The notes below the pieces were generated by a model. It made no database searches. It worked only from the letters and a program-made list of their open reading frames with translations, and was not told where the DNA came from. Position numbers and translations under genes: made by a program. 64,000 nt of DNA from Zhengitettix transpicula (Eukaryota; Arthropoda; Insecta; Orthoptera; Tetrigidae), in assembly GCA_037074705.1 (NCBI GenBank), contig CM073591.1:31476587-31540586 (forward strand). The letters run 5' to 3'. Below are positions 1 to 11,088 of this stretch, one piece after another (position 1 is the first letter of the stretch; every line of letters starts with the position of its first letter).

Positions 1-754
1 TTAAATACTGAATTGCTTTCATTCAGATAATTCTCTAAATTGTAATACAGCGTATCTGCTAAAACTTAGAGATCAAAATAAGGTGGATGTCAGTAACTTT
101 TAGTTTGACCTGAGGTACGGAAATACTCAGACTGTAGAGTATAATCCAGCGCCGTCACTTCTTGAGCGTCGAGAGGAAGACTTCTATGATAGGAAAAAAA
201 GGAAAAGTCGATAACTTGGGCTTCCATGGTATCTGTAATACCGTCTAGAGACATGAACAATATCAGAAAGTGCTATGAAGATAAAGATATACTTTTATAT
301 GGAAAAGTAAGACTGAGCAGAGAGCGCCCATGAGCGCTTACATGTCCAAAGACGGTAGTAGCAAGACGAATTCAAAAGGTGCACCAGAGACTGACAGAAA
401 ACAAAAACCTTGATAGAAGGAGGAGAACCTATCAAAATCTCCAGAACAGCCCATGTGAACCGTAGTGGTAAACAACGAGTTTCTACAGCGTTTGCAATGA
501 AATCAGAACCGACTGTTAACGTGTTGTCTCAACACATCCTCCCTGGGCCCCGAGTAAAGAAAAATTCTTACGGGTATGCGGTAAGAATGGAGATAGTAAA
601 GCAAATTAATTAATCTGTATAACGAAAAAAAAAGAGATATCCAAAAGAACCATTAAAATACATTTGATTTTCGCTATCTGTAAATTCAATTATCCATCAC
701 TTTAATTGAGTAATTTTTGTATATTTAGTTATTGTACATATTTTTCTCATGTTA
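1..754. other. AT-rich unique DNA, no gene seen
   Basis: No repeat family or credible coding region is visible. A 67-codon open frame at 410-613 has no recognisable motif and is the length expected by chance. The last 11 bases (744-754, TTCTCATGTTA) are the left target-site duplication of the retroposon that follows. Confidence 0.5.
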
Positions 755-1328
755 GGCCGAAAGAAGCTGTCTGCGAGGGCTATTCTCTCGCAGGCAGTAC
801 CTGCGAGGGACGTTCTCTCGCAGGCAGAACCTTGTAGGAGAGACAGGAAGGGGGCTACCTTTGGGGATGCCTTTTCCTCTCTTCGTTTTTGAACTAAGGT
901 TCCCACAAGCCGAGGCACCTCGGTCCGTTTTGAGGGGTGTATGTTCCGGAGTCACAGACCTTGGGCATACGGTAAGAGTTGTTCACCGTTCCCATTGGAT
1001 CAGTCGGCCAGCTGCCTCCTAAACTGGTCAAGGAACGGAGAAGGGAATGATGCGACCCCACAGAAAACTCTTCTCCCGCTGTCGGAAGGGCGTGGGACAA
1101 GTACCCAATGCCCGACCTACCTAATGTAGGTTTTCCTAGGGTTTTCCCTGCATTTTTTTAGGCGAATGCCGGGTAGGATCCTTAAACTATAGCCCGGACG
1201 CCCTAGTTAACCCTTGTCTACGTTCCTCTACCCTTCCACATCCCCCCTTTCAAATCCATTCCTATGCTATTAAAGGGGAGTTGCCACTATGTGGATTACC
1301 CTCATGTAGTCTGTAACCCTAAAAAAAA
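755..1328 (+). mobile_element. Family A retroposon (SINE-like), full length, with TSD
   Basis: Seen: a GC-rich 574-bp unit ends in an A8 tail and is bracketed by a perfect 11-bp direct repeat, TTCTCATGTTA, at 744-754 and 1329-1339. It begins with two CTGCGAG...CTCGCAG hairpins (about 770-822), continues through the GAACTAAGG box and the GTGGGACAAGTACC box, and ends CCTCATGTAG...AACCCT plus A's. At least a dozen relatives occur in the window on both strands. An A-tail plus a variable TSD is the signature of LINE-mediated retroposition. I see no convincing tRNA A/B-box promoter, so SINE is an inference; it could also be an internally deleted LINE. Short frames inside it are not conserved intact between copies. 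Confidence 0.88.
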
Positions 1329-1339
1329 TTCTCATGTTA

Positions 1340-2984
1340 ATTGAGATTTAAAAATTTTCTGATAATTTTCACCACGCCGTTGAATTCAAATAGTTGACAT
1401 GTTGTACTTACCCACGAGTGGAAGGTGCAAAGGAAGAGCAAGTAGAGATAATTAAGAATAATGGTTCTAGGAAATTTTTTGGTCTTAAGACGTTGCCCAG
1501 GACTGATCAGGGGAACAATTACTAGACAGATAACAGTAACTCTCTATTTTTTTAAAAAAAACAATATGACGTCATGTGCACTTAAAACTGAAACTTTAAC
1601 AAGGTGGAAACTGAAGACATTAACTTTAAAAAAAAATTAAGATTAAATTTTCAGTTTTTCTTGTTAATCTCACCAGGCTTTTGTTACACCTGAAAAATAT
1701 CAATAAGACACATTATTAAAAAATATTATTGTACTCCCGTTGCCCTGGAAATATCTTGACAGAGTAGATATTAATACGAGTGTGGAATAAGTTTTTTGTG
1801 GGATTGTGGAGGGCTTAGCTTGTGGTTGGAAGTTGGTCGCGCGTCGATTACGCCCCCATCGGGAGAGCTCGATTATTTTATAATGATCCGGGACTCCCCC
1901 GATGCGGAATGAAAGCGCGAGTGTCAATAGAGCTATTTCATTGAACGACCGGACCGACCCCCACATTGTGGCCCGGCAAGATAAACGTTTTCCATTTCAT
2001 CGACGTGGGCTTTGTTTGTTTGCAGCGTTTTTTTTTTAACGTGGAGGGAATTGTTCCGTCTCTCTACGAAGCGTTTACGATCTGGGTCAGATTTTTACCA
2101 ATCTCTTCTTTATTGAGCTAATGCATTATATATTTAGGGAAGCTCGCTTTATCGTTCTTTAATGGACCCAAAGGAATTTTAAAAGTTTAACTCTATTGAC
2201 TGCGGCGAGGGGGAAGGCGAAGAAGGGAGGGCGCCGATTGTTGTTTTACCTCCTTTTTTTTATTTCCCCGAAAGCGGTAAGATAAAGTGAGAAGAGGATT
2301 TGTACGGAGCGACCAGTGTTATCGGCGAGGCATAACTAATGGCTTATTTCTGCTCGTAGAGTCATTTCCGTTTGTCTTCTGCGGGTCAGCGCAGACATTT
2401 CTACTTTTATTTCCCTTTCAAATAGCTCAATTTAGTCGTCAGTCTCGTCAAATCTCTTCACTGGAAATCCGCGTCATTATCATCATGTCCAATGTCTAGC
2501 AGTAAAATAATAAAATACAAACATTTAATACTGCAAATATCTTCAAAATATTTCTTCATCTTTCTTTTAACCCTTGCTTTAAAAATGTTGTGTAAACAAC
2601 ACTCCTGTAAACGAAAACTTTTGTGTTTCATTGAAATATAAATATAATTTTATTATGGAAATCAAGTATTGGAAAAATAGATTTGTACTCATGTTTCAAA
2701 CTGCCTCCAAAAATCAATTTTGGACTGCATAATCTTAAGAAATTTATTATCAGTTAAATTACTTGACACTTTAATAATGGATTTTAAAAAAATTATTAAA
2801 CTCAATTTGTATAATCTTTGAACATTAAATGTAATAACATAACATAAATTAATTTAAACACAGAGAAAGAAATACATGTAATTATAAAGAAATGTTATTG
2901 AAACGCTTAAAATTAATTTTTCTATTCCAAATACCCCAAAGCACTAATAGAAAGGTTGAATAATTTCGTTCTCTTTACAGACAA
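1340..2984. other. Unique region with a GC-balanced island at about 1760-2500
   Basis: No repeat family is recognised. About 1790-2000 and 2190-2500 are clearly less AT-rich than the flanks and have complex sequence, including CG dinucleotides. This could be conserved non-coding DNA or an untranslated exon. The open frames here (1700-1966 minus, 2287-2499 plus) show no domain. The rest, especially 2500-2980, is AT-rich and unremarkable. Confidence 0.35.
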
Positions 2985-3682
2985 CTTCAGTTGAAAAAAC
3001 TTGGTACACAAAATCCTAAAAACACGAGAAACGGTACTGAGGGGGGTGATAAACACCTAGCATAAATGTGGAAAGAATTATGATTCAAAAACGTGATAAT
3101 TTTTGTGTTAAATTACTCCGCGTCATGAGACTGTGACGTCACTCGAGAGAGAGAGGACGTTACTACGCGACGAACAAAGGAAATAGTTGCTTTTTGAGTA
3201 GTGAAATAAAGCAGACATATTTTCATTGGATAAAAAGTATAATTTTATTCAGTAATACTCCATCGAATGAAAAAAAAAACAATAGGAAATACTTTACGAT
3301 CCTTGCGGAAAATGTAAGTTAATTTTCGCGCCATATTAGTGACTCCAATATGGCGACCGTTTGTTTACATTGTGAATCTAGCGAACAATTTCGTCAATTT
3401 AATCTTTCGTAATGTCTGAAGACTGAGGGACAATTATATCCTGCAGTACCCAAGGAGTATATTTAAGAAGAAATTCGAATGTATGTTTGTTGGGGCTGAT
3501 GCAATAAAATTCAATGTACTTTACAGCTGTTCAATTAATGCACTGTCGGTCGAAAGTATGAACGGAACTAGGAACAGTTAGATTTAGGTCAAATCACTTC
3601 TTGACTAAAGATTAATATAGAATTAAATACTTTTTCGGGTTTATATAAATAAGTACATGGGCAACGCCGGACACCCCGCTAG
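2985..3682 (+). mobile_element. Non-autonomous Helitron, degenerate 5' part
   Basis: Seen: the internal blocks (GGTACTG..GGGGGTGA, then TGACGTCA-like, CGCGACGAAC and ACTCCATCGAATGA boxes) occur in the same order as in the copies at 5099, 55297 and 56181. The 3' end reads GGGCAACGCCGGACACCCCG followed by CTAG and a T. Helitrons end in CTRR next to T after a short GC hairpin, which fits. The TC 5' end seen in the better copies is missing or too diverged here. No Rep/helicase coding is present, so the element is non-autonomous. Confidence 0.75.
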
Positions 3683-4330
3683 TATAAAATAAATTCGTGA
3701 TAAATTTGATGAAATGTAGCTTTGTGTCTGCTAGAGTTGCGAAACTCTCGTTGAAGAGAATTTTTTGGTCTGGGTCGGCAAACGTCTACGTTGTTATCGT
3801 AATTCACTTAAAGGATTTGTATTTCTGTGACGTAAATAAATACTAAAGTGGTTCCTTTCGTCTTAGGAGCTTTATCTCAACCGACCCTAGCCTTGTCGGT
3901 TCACCAAACAACTTGCGCGTACCTGTTCCGCATCGGTACAAATACTCGCCTAATAATTCGGTCTATAACTTTCATCTAAACTCAGTCGTGTTTTTGAAAT
4001 CTCTATACTCTATCGTAGCGATGTATTTTCCATATCTGGAAACATTAGTTGGTACTAAGGCTTTCAGAACTGACTACCTCGTACAGTTCCCTGCTCCAGG
4101 GTGAAGATAATATAAAACTATCCGTCTGTCCGGAAGATTATCTCTTAGAAAGGCCATCGTTGGGTGACGTGTATGTACAAATGAGTACAAAGTGAACAAC
4201 AAACAAACACATGATACCTCCTCGCGCTCAAGCAATGAACAGTGAAAACTCCAAGACCATTTAGACCTTGTTTTATTCTTTGAAAAATAAAAAAATGTAT
4301 GTTAAAAAAAATCAGAAACAATGAAATTGC
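3683..4330. other. Unique DNA, nothing recognised
   Basis: Mixed-composition sequence between a Helitron and a fold-back element. The 63-codon frame at 3913-4104 has no recognisable feature. Confidence 0.4.
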
Positions 4331-4344
4331 AAGAAATGTTGTGT

Positions 4345-4490
4345 GAAAACTAGCCGAGCGACGTTTCGGCGGCGAACGTCACTGACGCCATCTTCACGTG
4401 AAGTCCAATTCCAAAATGAACATGTTTGTTATCCGGAAATGGATATTTATATCACGTCGTGTACAGTAAATGAACTCACTCGGCTAGCTT
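4345..4490. repeat. Fold-back element with hammerhead-like hairpin
   Basis: Short complementary arms (CTAGCCGAG near 4350 and CTCGGCTAG near 4478) bracket GACGTTTC at 4360-4367 and TCTTCAC at 4391-4397. On the minus strand this reads GTGAAGA, hairpin, GAAACGTC, the same layout as about ten other loci in the window. The arms are short and the copy is worn. Confidence 0.5.
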
Positions 4491-5098
4491 CCTCCGAGAA
4501 CATTTCATGCAAAGCCAAAGCCTACGTCCAACGCGGCACTCAAATTGACCGATTCTTTGTTTCACTGTTGAATGAGAAGTGGTGTGGCCAGGTATGGAAG
4601 AGACCATTAGTGTAGACATTGGGCGTAGCCTCAGAGGTGTGTTATAAATCGCTTATTCTGTTCAATCTTTACGGACACAGCCTAAACAGGCACTCGGAGC
4701 AGCACAGAATTGACGAGACTTGGCACACCATCGTCTCCTCAAAAACAGTCATGTTGCGAAAAAGACCAGCGTGGATAGGAATATTATAAAACGAGGTTAT
4801 TAAGATTACTCTGAAAAAAACGTGAGAACTAAATAATAATATTTAATTCAACTAAAGGTTTGGACTGCTGAATGAAGTAAGTCAGATCAAAGAAAACTCA
4901 GTTCCGAAAACCATGCGATTAATTCTTCGCTGATAATTACAAAATTGTAAAAAAATGACACTTTTTAGTATACAACAGAAAAGAATTGTCATAAATATTA
5001 ATTGAAAATAGACTTTCATATTTTCTGTTTCATGAACAGATACATGAATGTCCATTATCTCGATTCAGGTGGTTCTAACTGTTATTGCAATAAATAAA
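4491..5098. other. AT-rich unique DNA
   Basis: No repeat family or gene is recognised. The tail of the 4343-4615 open frame is made partly of fold-back sequence and is not credible as a gene. Confidence 0.4.
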
Positions 5099-5851
5099 TC
5101 TATATAATAAAAAAGGGAGTATATTTGTATGTATGTATGTTTGTATTTACGTTGTTCTTCATACAAATTTTATCGCGTGGACAGAATGCAACAAAAATTG
5201 GTATACGTATTCTGCCAAAATCGAGAACCGGTACTGTGGGGGTGAGAAACCCCTAGAATAAACGTGGAAATAATTATAATTGAAATAAGTTACGAATTAG
5301 TGTTAAATTACTGCGCGAGACGATGACGTCATAAGTTTTCAAGACATTGACGCATCCTAAATATAGTTCTGTATTTCGTAATGAAATAAAGCAGAAATAT
5401 TTTTATTTAATATAAAGTATACATGTGGAAAGAATTATAATTAAAAACCGTGATCATTAAATATTAAATTACTGCGCGCCAAGAGACAATGACGTCACGC
5501 GAGAGAAAGACGTTACTACGCAACGAACGAAGGAGATTATTAGGAATTAAATAAACCAGAAATATTTTCTTTAAATAAAAAGTATAATTTTATGCAGCAA
5601 TACTCCATCGAATGATAATAAAGAAGAATACGAATTACTTTACCATCCTTGGGGAAAATGTAAGTTAATTTTCGCGCTGTATTAGTTGTGAGTCTAGCTA
5701 ACAATTTCATCAATATAATATTTCGTAATGTATGAAGACTGAGTGACGATTATATCCTGAAATACTCAAGGAATATATTTAAGTAATCAATTAAATACTT
5801 TTTCGAGTTTATATAAATAAGTACACGAGCAACGCCGGGCACTCAGGCTAG
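5099..5851 (+). mobile_element. Non-autonomous Helitron with internal duplication
   Basis: Seen: starts TCTATATAATAAAAAAGGG directly after an A and ends GGGCAACGCCGGGCACTC..G CTAG before T. These are the A/T insertion site and termini expected of a Helitron, and they resemble the TCTATATAATAAAA ends known from HeliBat-type elements. A (GTAT)n tract lies just inside the 5' end. Unlike its relatives, this copy carries a roughly 160-bp internal block twice in tandem (about 5263-5422 and 5423-5592). There is no coding capacity. Confidence 0.85.
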
Positions 5852-5863
5852 TAAATAATAAAT

Positions 5864-6506
5864 TGTAGTGAATAACGACCTTAAGTGGTCGCCCTTGTGT
5901 CCACCGCGGGGCTGAGGAGGCCTGAGTATGAATACATTAGGCGTGCACGTATTTCTGCCTGAGAAGGCCAAAAGAAATCGCGGGTTCGCGTCCCTTTTTT
6001 ACATCGTTTGTCGGGGCGGAGTACTTATAAATACTCCGAACCCGGGTAGGAGACGCAGGCAGACGGGAACGGAGACGCAGGGAGAAGCAGGGAGACGGAG
6101 AGACAAAGAGACGCAAGAAGAGACGCAGGCAGACAGGGAGACGCAGGGAGACGGATACGCAGAGGGTTTGAGGGACGTCCATCGCGGGGAGGTCGAAGAA
6201 GGAGATCGTGTGCTGACGCCACAAGTAAAGTAAGCATCACAATATATGTAAAGTACATTCAAAAGTTGAATTCTTTTACACAGTGCGGAAATAGACTCTG
6301 TTCTTGAATAGCCACCGAACGGCCCACATTACCCTGTTGAGAAGGAGAACTTTTTAATCAAGCCGGAGCTAATTTTAATTTTATGCAGACCAATGTATAT
6401 CTGCTGGCGCTCAACAATATTTTTTAATGTATTTTTGTATTTTTTGTAGTTTCAATGTAATAAAGTTTATTTTTTTAATATTAAGTAAAAAAGGCAAATC
6501 ATTACA
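5864..6506 (+). mobile_element. Family E solo LTR, copy 1
   Basis: Seen: a 643-bp unit starts TGTAGTGAATAAC and ends AATCATTACA, with short inverted termini TGTAGTGA/TCATTACA. It carries a TATA-like box inside ACTTATAAATACT near 6025, a purine-rich GAGACGCAGG-type minisatellite (about 6050-6160), a TGGCGC motif near 6410, and an AATAAA signal close to the 3' end. Copies at 30429 and 33955 match end to end. These properties fit a solo LTR of a Ty3/gypsy-like retrotransposon. No internal region or gag/pol lies beside it. Frames across the minisatellite are artefacts. The flanks show no clean TSD. Confidence 0.8.
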
Positions 6507-6516
6507 ATATATATAT

Positions 6517-7192
6517 AGTGGTAATTAAAAATATGTAATTTTTTAATAAACAAAAATTTATTATCGGCGGCGAAAATAAAAGGATTGTCTACAAAAATAT
6601 GGAGCCTACAATGCTTGCTTGCTAGAGTTGCATTGTTGCCTCAGGCAGCACTGAGACGTACAGAACTTGAGATATTCAGAGTTTCTTAGACCAGGAAGGC
6701 GAAAAGTGTGTTTGGTGAAGTCCCTGATTCAAATTTCCTGGTACCATATTTGAGCAAGTGTGATTAGGCAGCAGAGACATCTTATATTAAAGTCCCGCGG
6801 TTTTGGAATTACGAGGCTACAGTCTGAAGTATTTCGTCTATTGCCATGTTCATGCAATTACCAAAGTTTAAAAAAACGACGATATCAACAGTTAAGAGCA
6901 GAAAGTGCTTTGTTTTTAAAAACTACAACATACTTAAATTCCATGAAACATGGCCTGTCTGTGATGTGTTTAACAAAAATCGAGTGAGGTCCAGCCCAGA
7001 CGAACAGCTAAGGGTAAATTAAACTAAAAAGAAATTTCATTAATTGTAAACTTAATATGTAAATAACAATCATCGTCAGATTTCGTATTTCAATAAATTA
7101 TTTAAGTCAGGAGTTTTTTGCATTGTAAGTTTTTTAATTATTTTTGGTAATCTTTATTGGAGGCCCGATTTTGTAAATTTGTGATTATTACA
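6517..7192 (+). mobile_element. Possible old solo LTR adjoining E copy 1
   Basis: The segment begins TAGTGGTAATTAAAA in a TA-rich tract and ends GTGATTATTACA before ATATATAT. This resembles the TGTAGTAATTGGTAATTA...ATTACA ends of family F, but the initial TG is absent. No second copy is present in the window, so the call rests on the ends and the TA context only. Confidence 0.3.
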
Positions 7193-7676
7193 ATATATAT
7201 GTTTTTATTATTTTTTTAACGAGGGTAGGTGAAAAATCTTCAAAAAAACATCGGTAGCAATCCGCACTACACGATAGTGTGGGATTCTTACCCACCAGAA
7301 AACACCTCCCTTTCCATCGATGACCAATTATTGCTTCCTGCAGAACTTCAGTTAAGTATTACTTCGTAGGAAGCGGTCTTAGCTGTGGCTCTTCCTGCTA
7401 TTATGGAATATTCTCCTTTTCAACTTTGCTCAGCTCCTTTATAACCATAGCGACATGTTTGCTGATCGCCTTCCACTTGTCTGCTGACTCTAGCATACAA
7501 GAAACCAGATTGACAGGTGTTATTTCAATCTTTACTTCGTTTCTAAGAATGTTTCTTAGATCTTCAGAATGTGTGTGTGTGTGTGTGTGTTGTGTCTGTT
7601 AAACAAAAATATTTGGCTAGTTCTACCACATCACGTCGTTCCTTAAAATCCTCTGGTCATTACCAACGGATGACAA
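7193..7676. other. Unique DNA with a (GT)n tract
   Basis: Holds a (GT)n microsatellite at about 7570-7590. Around 7200-7330 the sequence is less AT-rich but matches nothing I recognise. Confidence 0.4.
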
Positions 7677-7937
7677 AGAATCTTAACACCATTTGGAATA
7701 CTGTATAAAGATATTAGTGACAAACGAACTGTTATAAAGCCAAGGGATAGACGTCTGGACGCAGTGGACGACATACGGGAGTCGTTGGGACTGAAAAACT
7801 GGAGGACAGCCGTTTTGGATAAAAGATCATGGAGAGGATTAATACTGGTGGCCAAGGCTCGATATCGGAATGTAACGCCAGAGAAAAGGACAGAATCTGA
7901 CCCCATGTTAGGAATTACACCGTGTACATTCACATAG
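7677..7937 (+). pseudogene. LINE ORF2 C-terminal tail fragment
   Basis: An open frame without its own start reads through to a stop at 7935-7937. It encodes RRLDAVDDIRESLGLKNW followed by RTAVLDKRSWRGLILVAKAR. The pattern R(R/W)xDxVxxDxxxLGxxNWRxxAxDRxxWRxxVxxAK is the familiar C-terminal tail of many LINE endonuclease/reverse-transcriptase proteins, often RTE-like. Nothing upstream in frame adds reverse-transcriptase motifs, and stops at 7650 and 7668 close the frame. It is a short dead fragment. The minus-strand frame over the same bases (7643-7969) is a shadow. Confidence 0.6.
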
Positions 7938-8109
7938 ATTAAGCCACGACAAGTTCCTGAGAAAAACATTATGATTATTTAAGAACTCCGAAGCAAAAGC
8001 AAAAGGATAAACCTGAAAATTTCTCGCACTCCTACACGTTGTACCAACCGTTTAAATTAATAATAAAGAAGTGATAATATAAATACAACACAACGTTTCT
8101 GGATGCCTT

Positions 8110-9199
8110 AATCGATGGAGGTCTGCGAGGGCTATTCTCTCTCTGGCAGAACCTTGTAGGACAGATACGAATAGGCTACCTTTGGGGATGCCTTTTCCTG
8201 AAGGGAAGCCTGCGAGAGGATTTCTCGCAGGTAAACCTTCCCAGAGAGCTCTGGTGGGGGCTACCTTTGGGGATGCTCTCACATCTCTCTGGTTTTTTTG
8301 AACTAAGGTTCCCACATGCCGAGGCACCTCGGTCTGTTTTGAGAGGTGTATGTTCCGGGTTAACAGACCTTGGGCATACGGCAACAGTTGTCCGCTATTC
8401 CTATTGGAATAGTCGGCCAGCTGCCTCCTAAACTGGCCAAGGCATGGCGAGGGGTATGCTGCGACCCCACAGCAAACCCCTCTCCCGTCATCGGAAGGGC
8501 GTGGGACAAGTACCAAATGCCCGACCTACCCGATGCAGGTTTTTCTAAGGTTTTCCCTGCATTTCTTTAGGCGAATGCCGGGTATGATCCTTAAAATATA
8601 GCCCGGGGGCCATAGTTAACCGTTAGCTACCTTCCTCTACCCTTCCGCATCCCCCCTTTCAAATCCCTTCATATGCTATTAAAGGGGAGTTGCCCAATGT
8701 GGATCACCCTCATGTAGCCTGTTGCCCTAAAAAAAAAAAGATGCCTTTTCCTCTCCGTTTATGAACTAAGGTACACACAAGCCGAGGCACCTCGGCCTGT
8801 TGTGAGAGGTGTATGTTCCGGGTTAATAGACCTTGGGCATACGGTAAGAATTGTCTGCTATTCCCATTGGAATAGTCGGCCAGCTGCCACCTAAACTGGT
8901 CGAGGCACGGAGAAGGGAATGCTGCGTCCCCACAGCAAACTCCTCTCCCGCTATTGGAAGGGGCGTGGGACAAGTACCCAATGCCCGACCTACTTTATGC
9001 AGGTTTTTATAGGGTTTTCCCTGCATTTCTTTAGGCGAATGCCAGGTAGGATCCTTAAAATATAGCCCGGGGGCCATAGTTAACCCTTGGCTACCTTCCT
9101 CTACCCTTCCGCATCCCCCATTTCAAATCCCTTCCTATGCTATTAAAGGGGAGTTGCCCAACGTGGATTACCCTCATGTAGCTTGTTGCTCTAAAAAAA
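8110..9199 (+). mobile_element. Family A retroposon, outer element of a nested pair
   Basis: Seen: 8110-8199 holds the 5' part (ATCGATGGAG, CTGCGAGGGC, GGGGATGCCTTTTCCT) and 8740-9199 the remainder, ending in an A7 tail. Together this is about 550 bp, close to the 574 bp of the intact copy at 755. Its TSD is CTGGATGCCTT at 8099-8109 and CTGGAAGCCTT at 9200-9210 (one mismatch), inside a fold-back arm. The break is an insertion of another family A copy at 8200-8739. Confidence 0.85.
8200..8739 (+). mobile_element. Family A retroposon inserted into another family A copy
   Basis: Seen: a 540-bp A-tailed unit with a perfect 13-bp TSD, GATGCCTTTTCCT, at 8187-8199 and 8740-8752, both inside the host retroposon. 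It has a single CTGCGAG hairpin and the alternative 5' module GAGAGCTCTGG...CACATCTCTCTGG, shared with the copy at 19837. That module marks a 5' subtype different from the copies at 755 and 60097. Frames inside it (for example 8052-8516 minus) are repeat shadows. Confidence 0.88.
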
Positions 9200-9285
9200 C
9201 TGGAAGCCTTGTTCCTTTCTTCAGGAGCAGAAAAAACGCAAGAGCCTAGAGAGACACAACTCCACAAGTCAGTTGATAAAACTGA

Positions 9286-9634
9286 AAAGCCTATATTATA
9301 TTATCACTTCTTTTTTGTGTATTTGTTTATCTTTCTTTGCAGTTAAGAATGTAAATAATTTTTTGAAGTTCTACAATGACTTATACTTTCTTTTTATATT
9401 ATTCGGTTGTCAGGACTGTGTGAATGAACGTGTTTCGAATGAATATCCACTAAAATTTAAACAAATTCGTCCACCATTTATAAGTAGCTGTGGAGGATTC
9501 TTGATCTTGCCAGCAAAATCGTCTCGGTAATTGAAGGTTGTACAGAAATAATTTTTATTTTAGTTCGCACGGGTGAAAAACAAAACAAACGGACCTGATA
9601 TTTATGATTCCATTCCATTGGGTCCTTATAAATA

Positions 9635-9635
<1 letters not shown>
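9286..9635. other. AT-rich DNA, nothing recognised
   Basis: Short unique stretch between the fold-back remnant and a TA microsatellite. The 85-codon frame at 9273-9530 has no recognisable domain. Confidence 0.4.

Positions 9636-9682
<47 letters not shown>
9636..9682. repeat. (TA)n microsatellite
   Basis: About 22 uninterrupted TA units. The overlapping minus-strand frames that read Tyr-Ile repeats are artefacts of this tract. Confidence 0.95.
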
Positions 9683-9683
<1 letters not shown>

Positions 9684-10736
9684 AAGCACGAGTACATTCG
9701 ACCAAACGAAACTTCTACTCACGTCGGCTGGTGAGACACAGCAATAGGAAGTGTGCAAAGGAAGACCATGTGGCAAGGTTGGTGGACCGATGCAGATGAG
9801 ATTATCTCCCCCTGGATCCCTAGAACGGGCTCGAGGCGTCGGCCGTGGATTATGCGATCAACAGCTGCACTTCACTCACGATCCAACGCCTTCACTAAAC
9901 TATCGCGGGCTCCTCGTCATCGCGGAATGGATCGTGACCGTAGTACCAGACCACCGGGTTTCAGACGGTTCATCTGATGTGTTTGCAAATAAAATAAACA
10001 TTCTGAGTCTAAACCCTCTTGACGATTTCAATTCTGGAAGTAAGACCACGTGCTTGTGAGCATTCAGTCATTACTGTTGAAAGGCAGAAGCTGTTAAATC
10101 GTGATTTACTGGAACTATCACGTAATCAACTACCACAACGCCATTGGTAAAATCTCGAGCTTCTTAAACGACGTTCGATTTTTGAGCACCATCGCACTCA
10201 CAAGCATCTTTTCTGGCTGATTCCGTTCACCTTAAAGCGGTTTAAAGAAATTCTTCCATGGAGACCAAAGACCTCGGTTACTATTTTTCCAGATCCATTT
10301 TCCGTGTTGTATTATGAAAAACCATTGTAGGTCGACATTTCAGACTATGGAAAGTTTCCATTTAATTAACTAATATTATTTTTAATCAATGTCTCATATT
10401 AATCTCATAATTTATAACATTATTACTCTTAACACTAAGTACGTGATTAACTCATTCAAATAAGCGTCATCTCATTATAAGATATTTTAACCATAAGTCC
10501 ATAAACTCTTAGACGAAATAAGTCCATGCATTTTAAATGTCGTACAAAATTCTTTACTATCATATTAAATACTTTTTGGAACATACTAATGGATGGTCTG
10601 GCACTTTATACACTTAAATTAATACAAATTTCAACATCATTGACGAAATTATCATCACAAAAAATTAATTAAAGGTTAAGAAGTACCCAAATAATATACA
10701 AATTGAAAACCCGGTGTCGAGTACATCACCTGCTTC
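9683..10736. other. Unique region, no gene recognised
   Basis: 9720-10060 is relatively GC-rich and contains two overlapping plus-strand frames (9751-10059 and 9753-9977) without any motif I know. Neither is supported by splice or codon evidence. 10380-10730 is plain AT-rich sequence. Confidence 0.35.
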
Positions 10737-11087
10737 TTTTTTTTAGAGTAACAGGCAACATGCGGGTAATCCACGTGGTGGCCACTCCTCTTTAATAGCA
10801 TAGGGAAGGGATTGAAATGGGGGATGCGGAAAGGTAGCCAAGGGTTAACTAGGGCCCCCGGGATATTGCCTATCCGGTAATTCGCCTAAAAGTGATGCAG
10901 GGAAAACCCTAGAAAAACATGCATCACGTAGGTGGGATATTTGCTACTAGTCCCACGCCCTTCCGATGTACGGGGAGGGGTTTGCTGTGGGGACGCAGCA
11001 TTCCCTCTCCGTGCCTCGGCCAGTTAGCCGACTATTCTAATAGGAATAGCGGACAAACGCGTCTCAAAACAGGTCGAGGTGCCTCCG
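10737..11087 (-). mobile_element. Family A retroposon, 5'-truncated
   Basis: Minus-orientation copy: a T-run at 10737-10744, then the 3' boxes (AGAGTAACAGGCAACATG) through to the GAGGTGCCTC box at about 11085. It has the AATTCGCCTAAAAGTGATG variant shared with the copies at 13041, 31646 and 35765. The 5' hairpin module is missing, and no clean TSD is found. Confidence 0.8.
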
Positions 11088-11088
11088 C

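Larger units (their letters stand above)
8050..9285. repeat. Family C fold-back, left arm split by retroposons
   Basis: 8056-8109 (AGTGATAATATAAATAC...AACGTTTCTGGATGCCTT) and 9200-9285 (CTGGAAGCCTTGTTCCTTTC, TTCAGGAGCAG...) together rebuild the left half of the family C fold-back, as seen complete at 38788-39077. The interruption is the nested retroposon pair 8110-9199, flanked by CTGGATGCCTT and CTGGAAGCCTT. The right arm is not found nearby, so the copy is incomplete. Confidence 0.7.
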
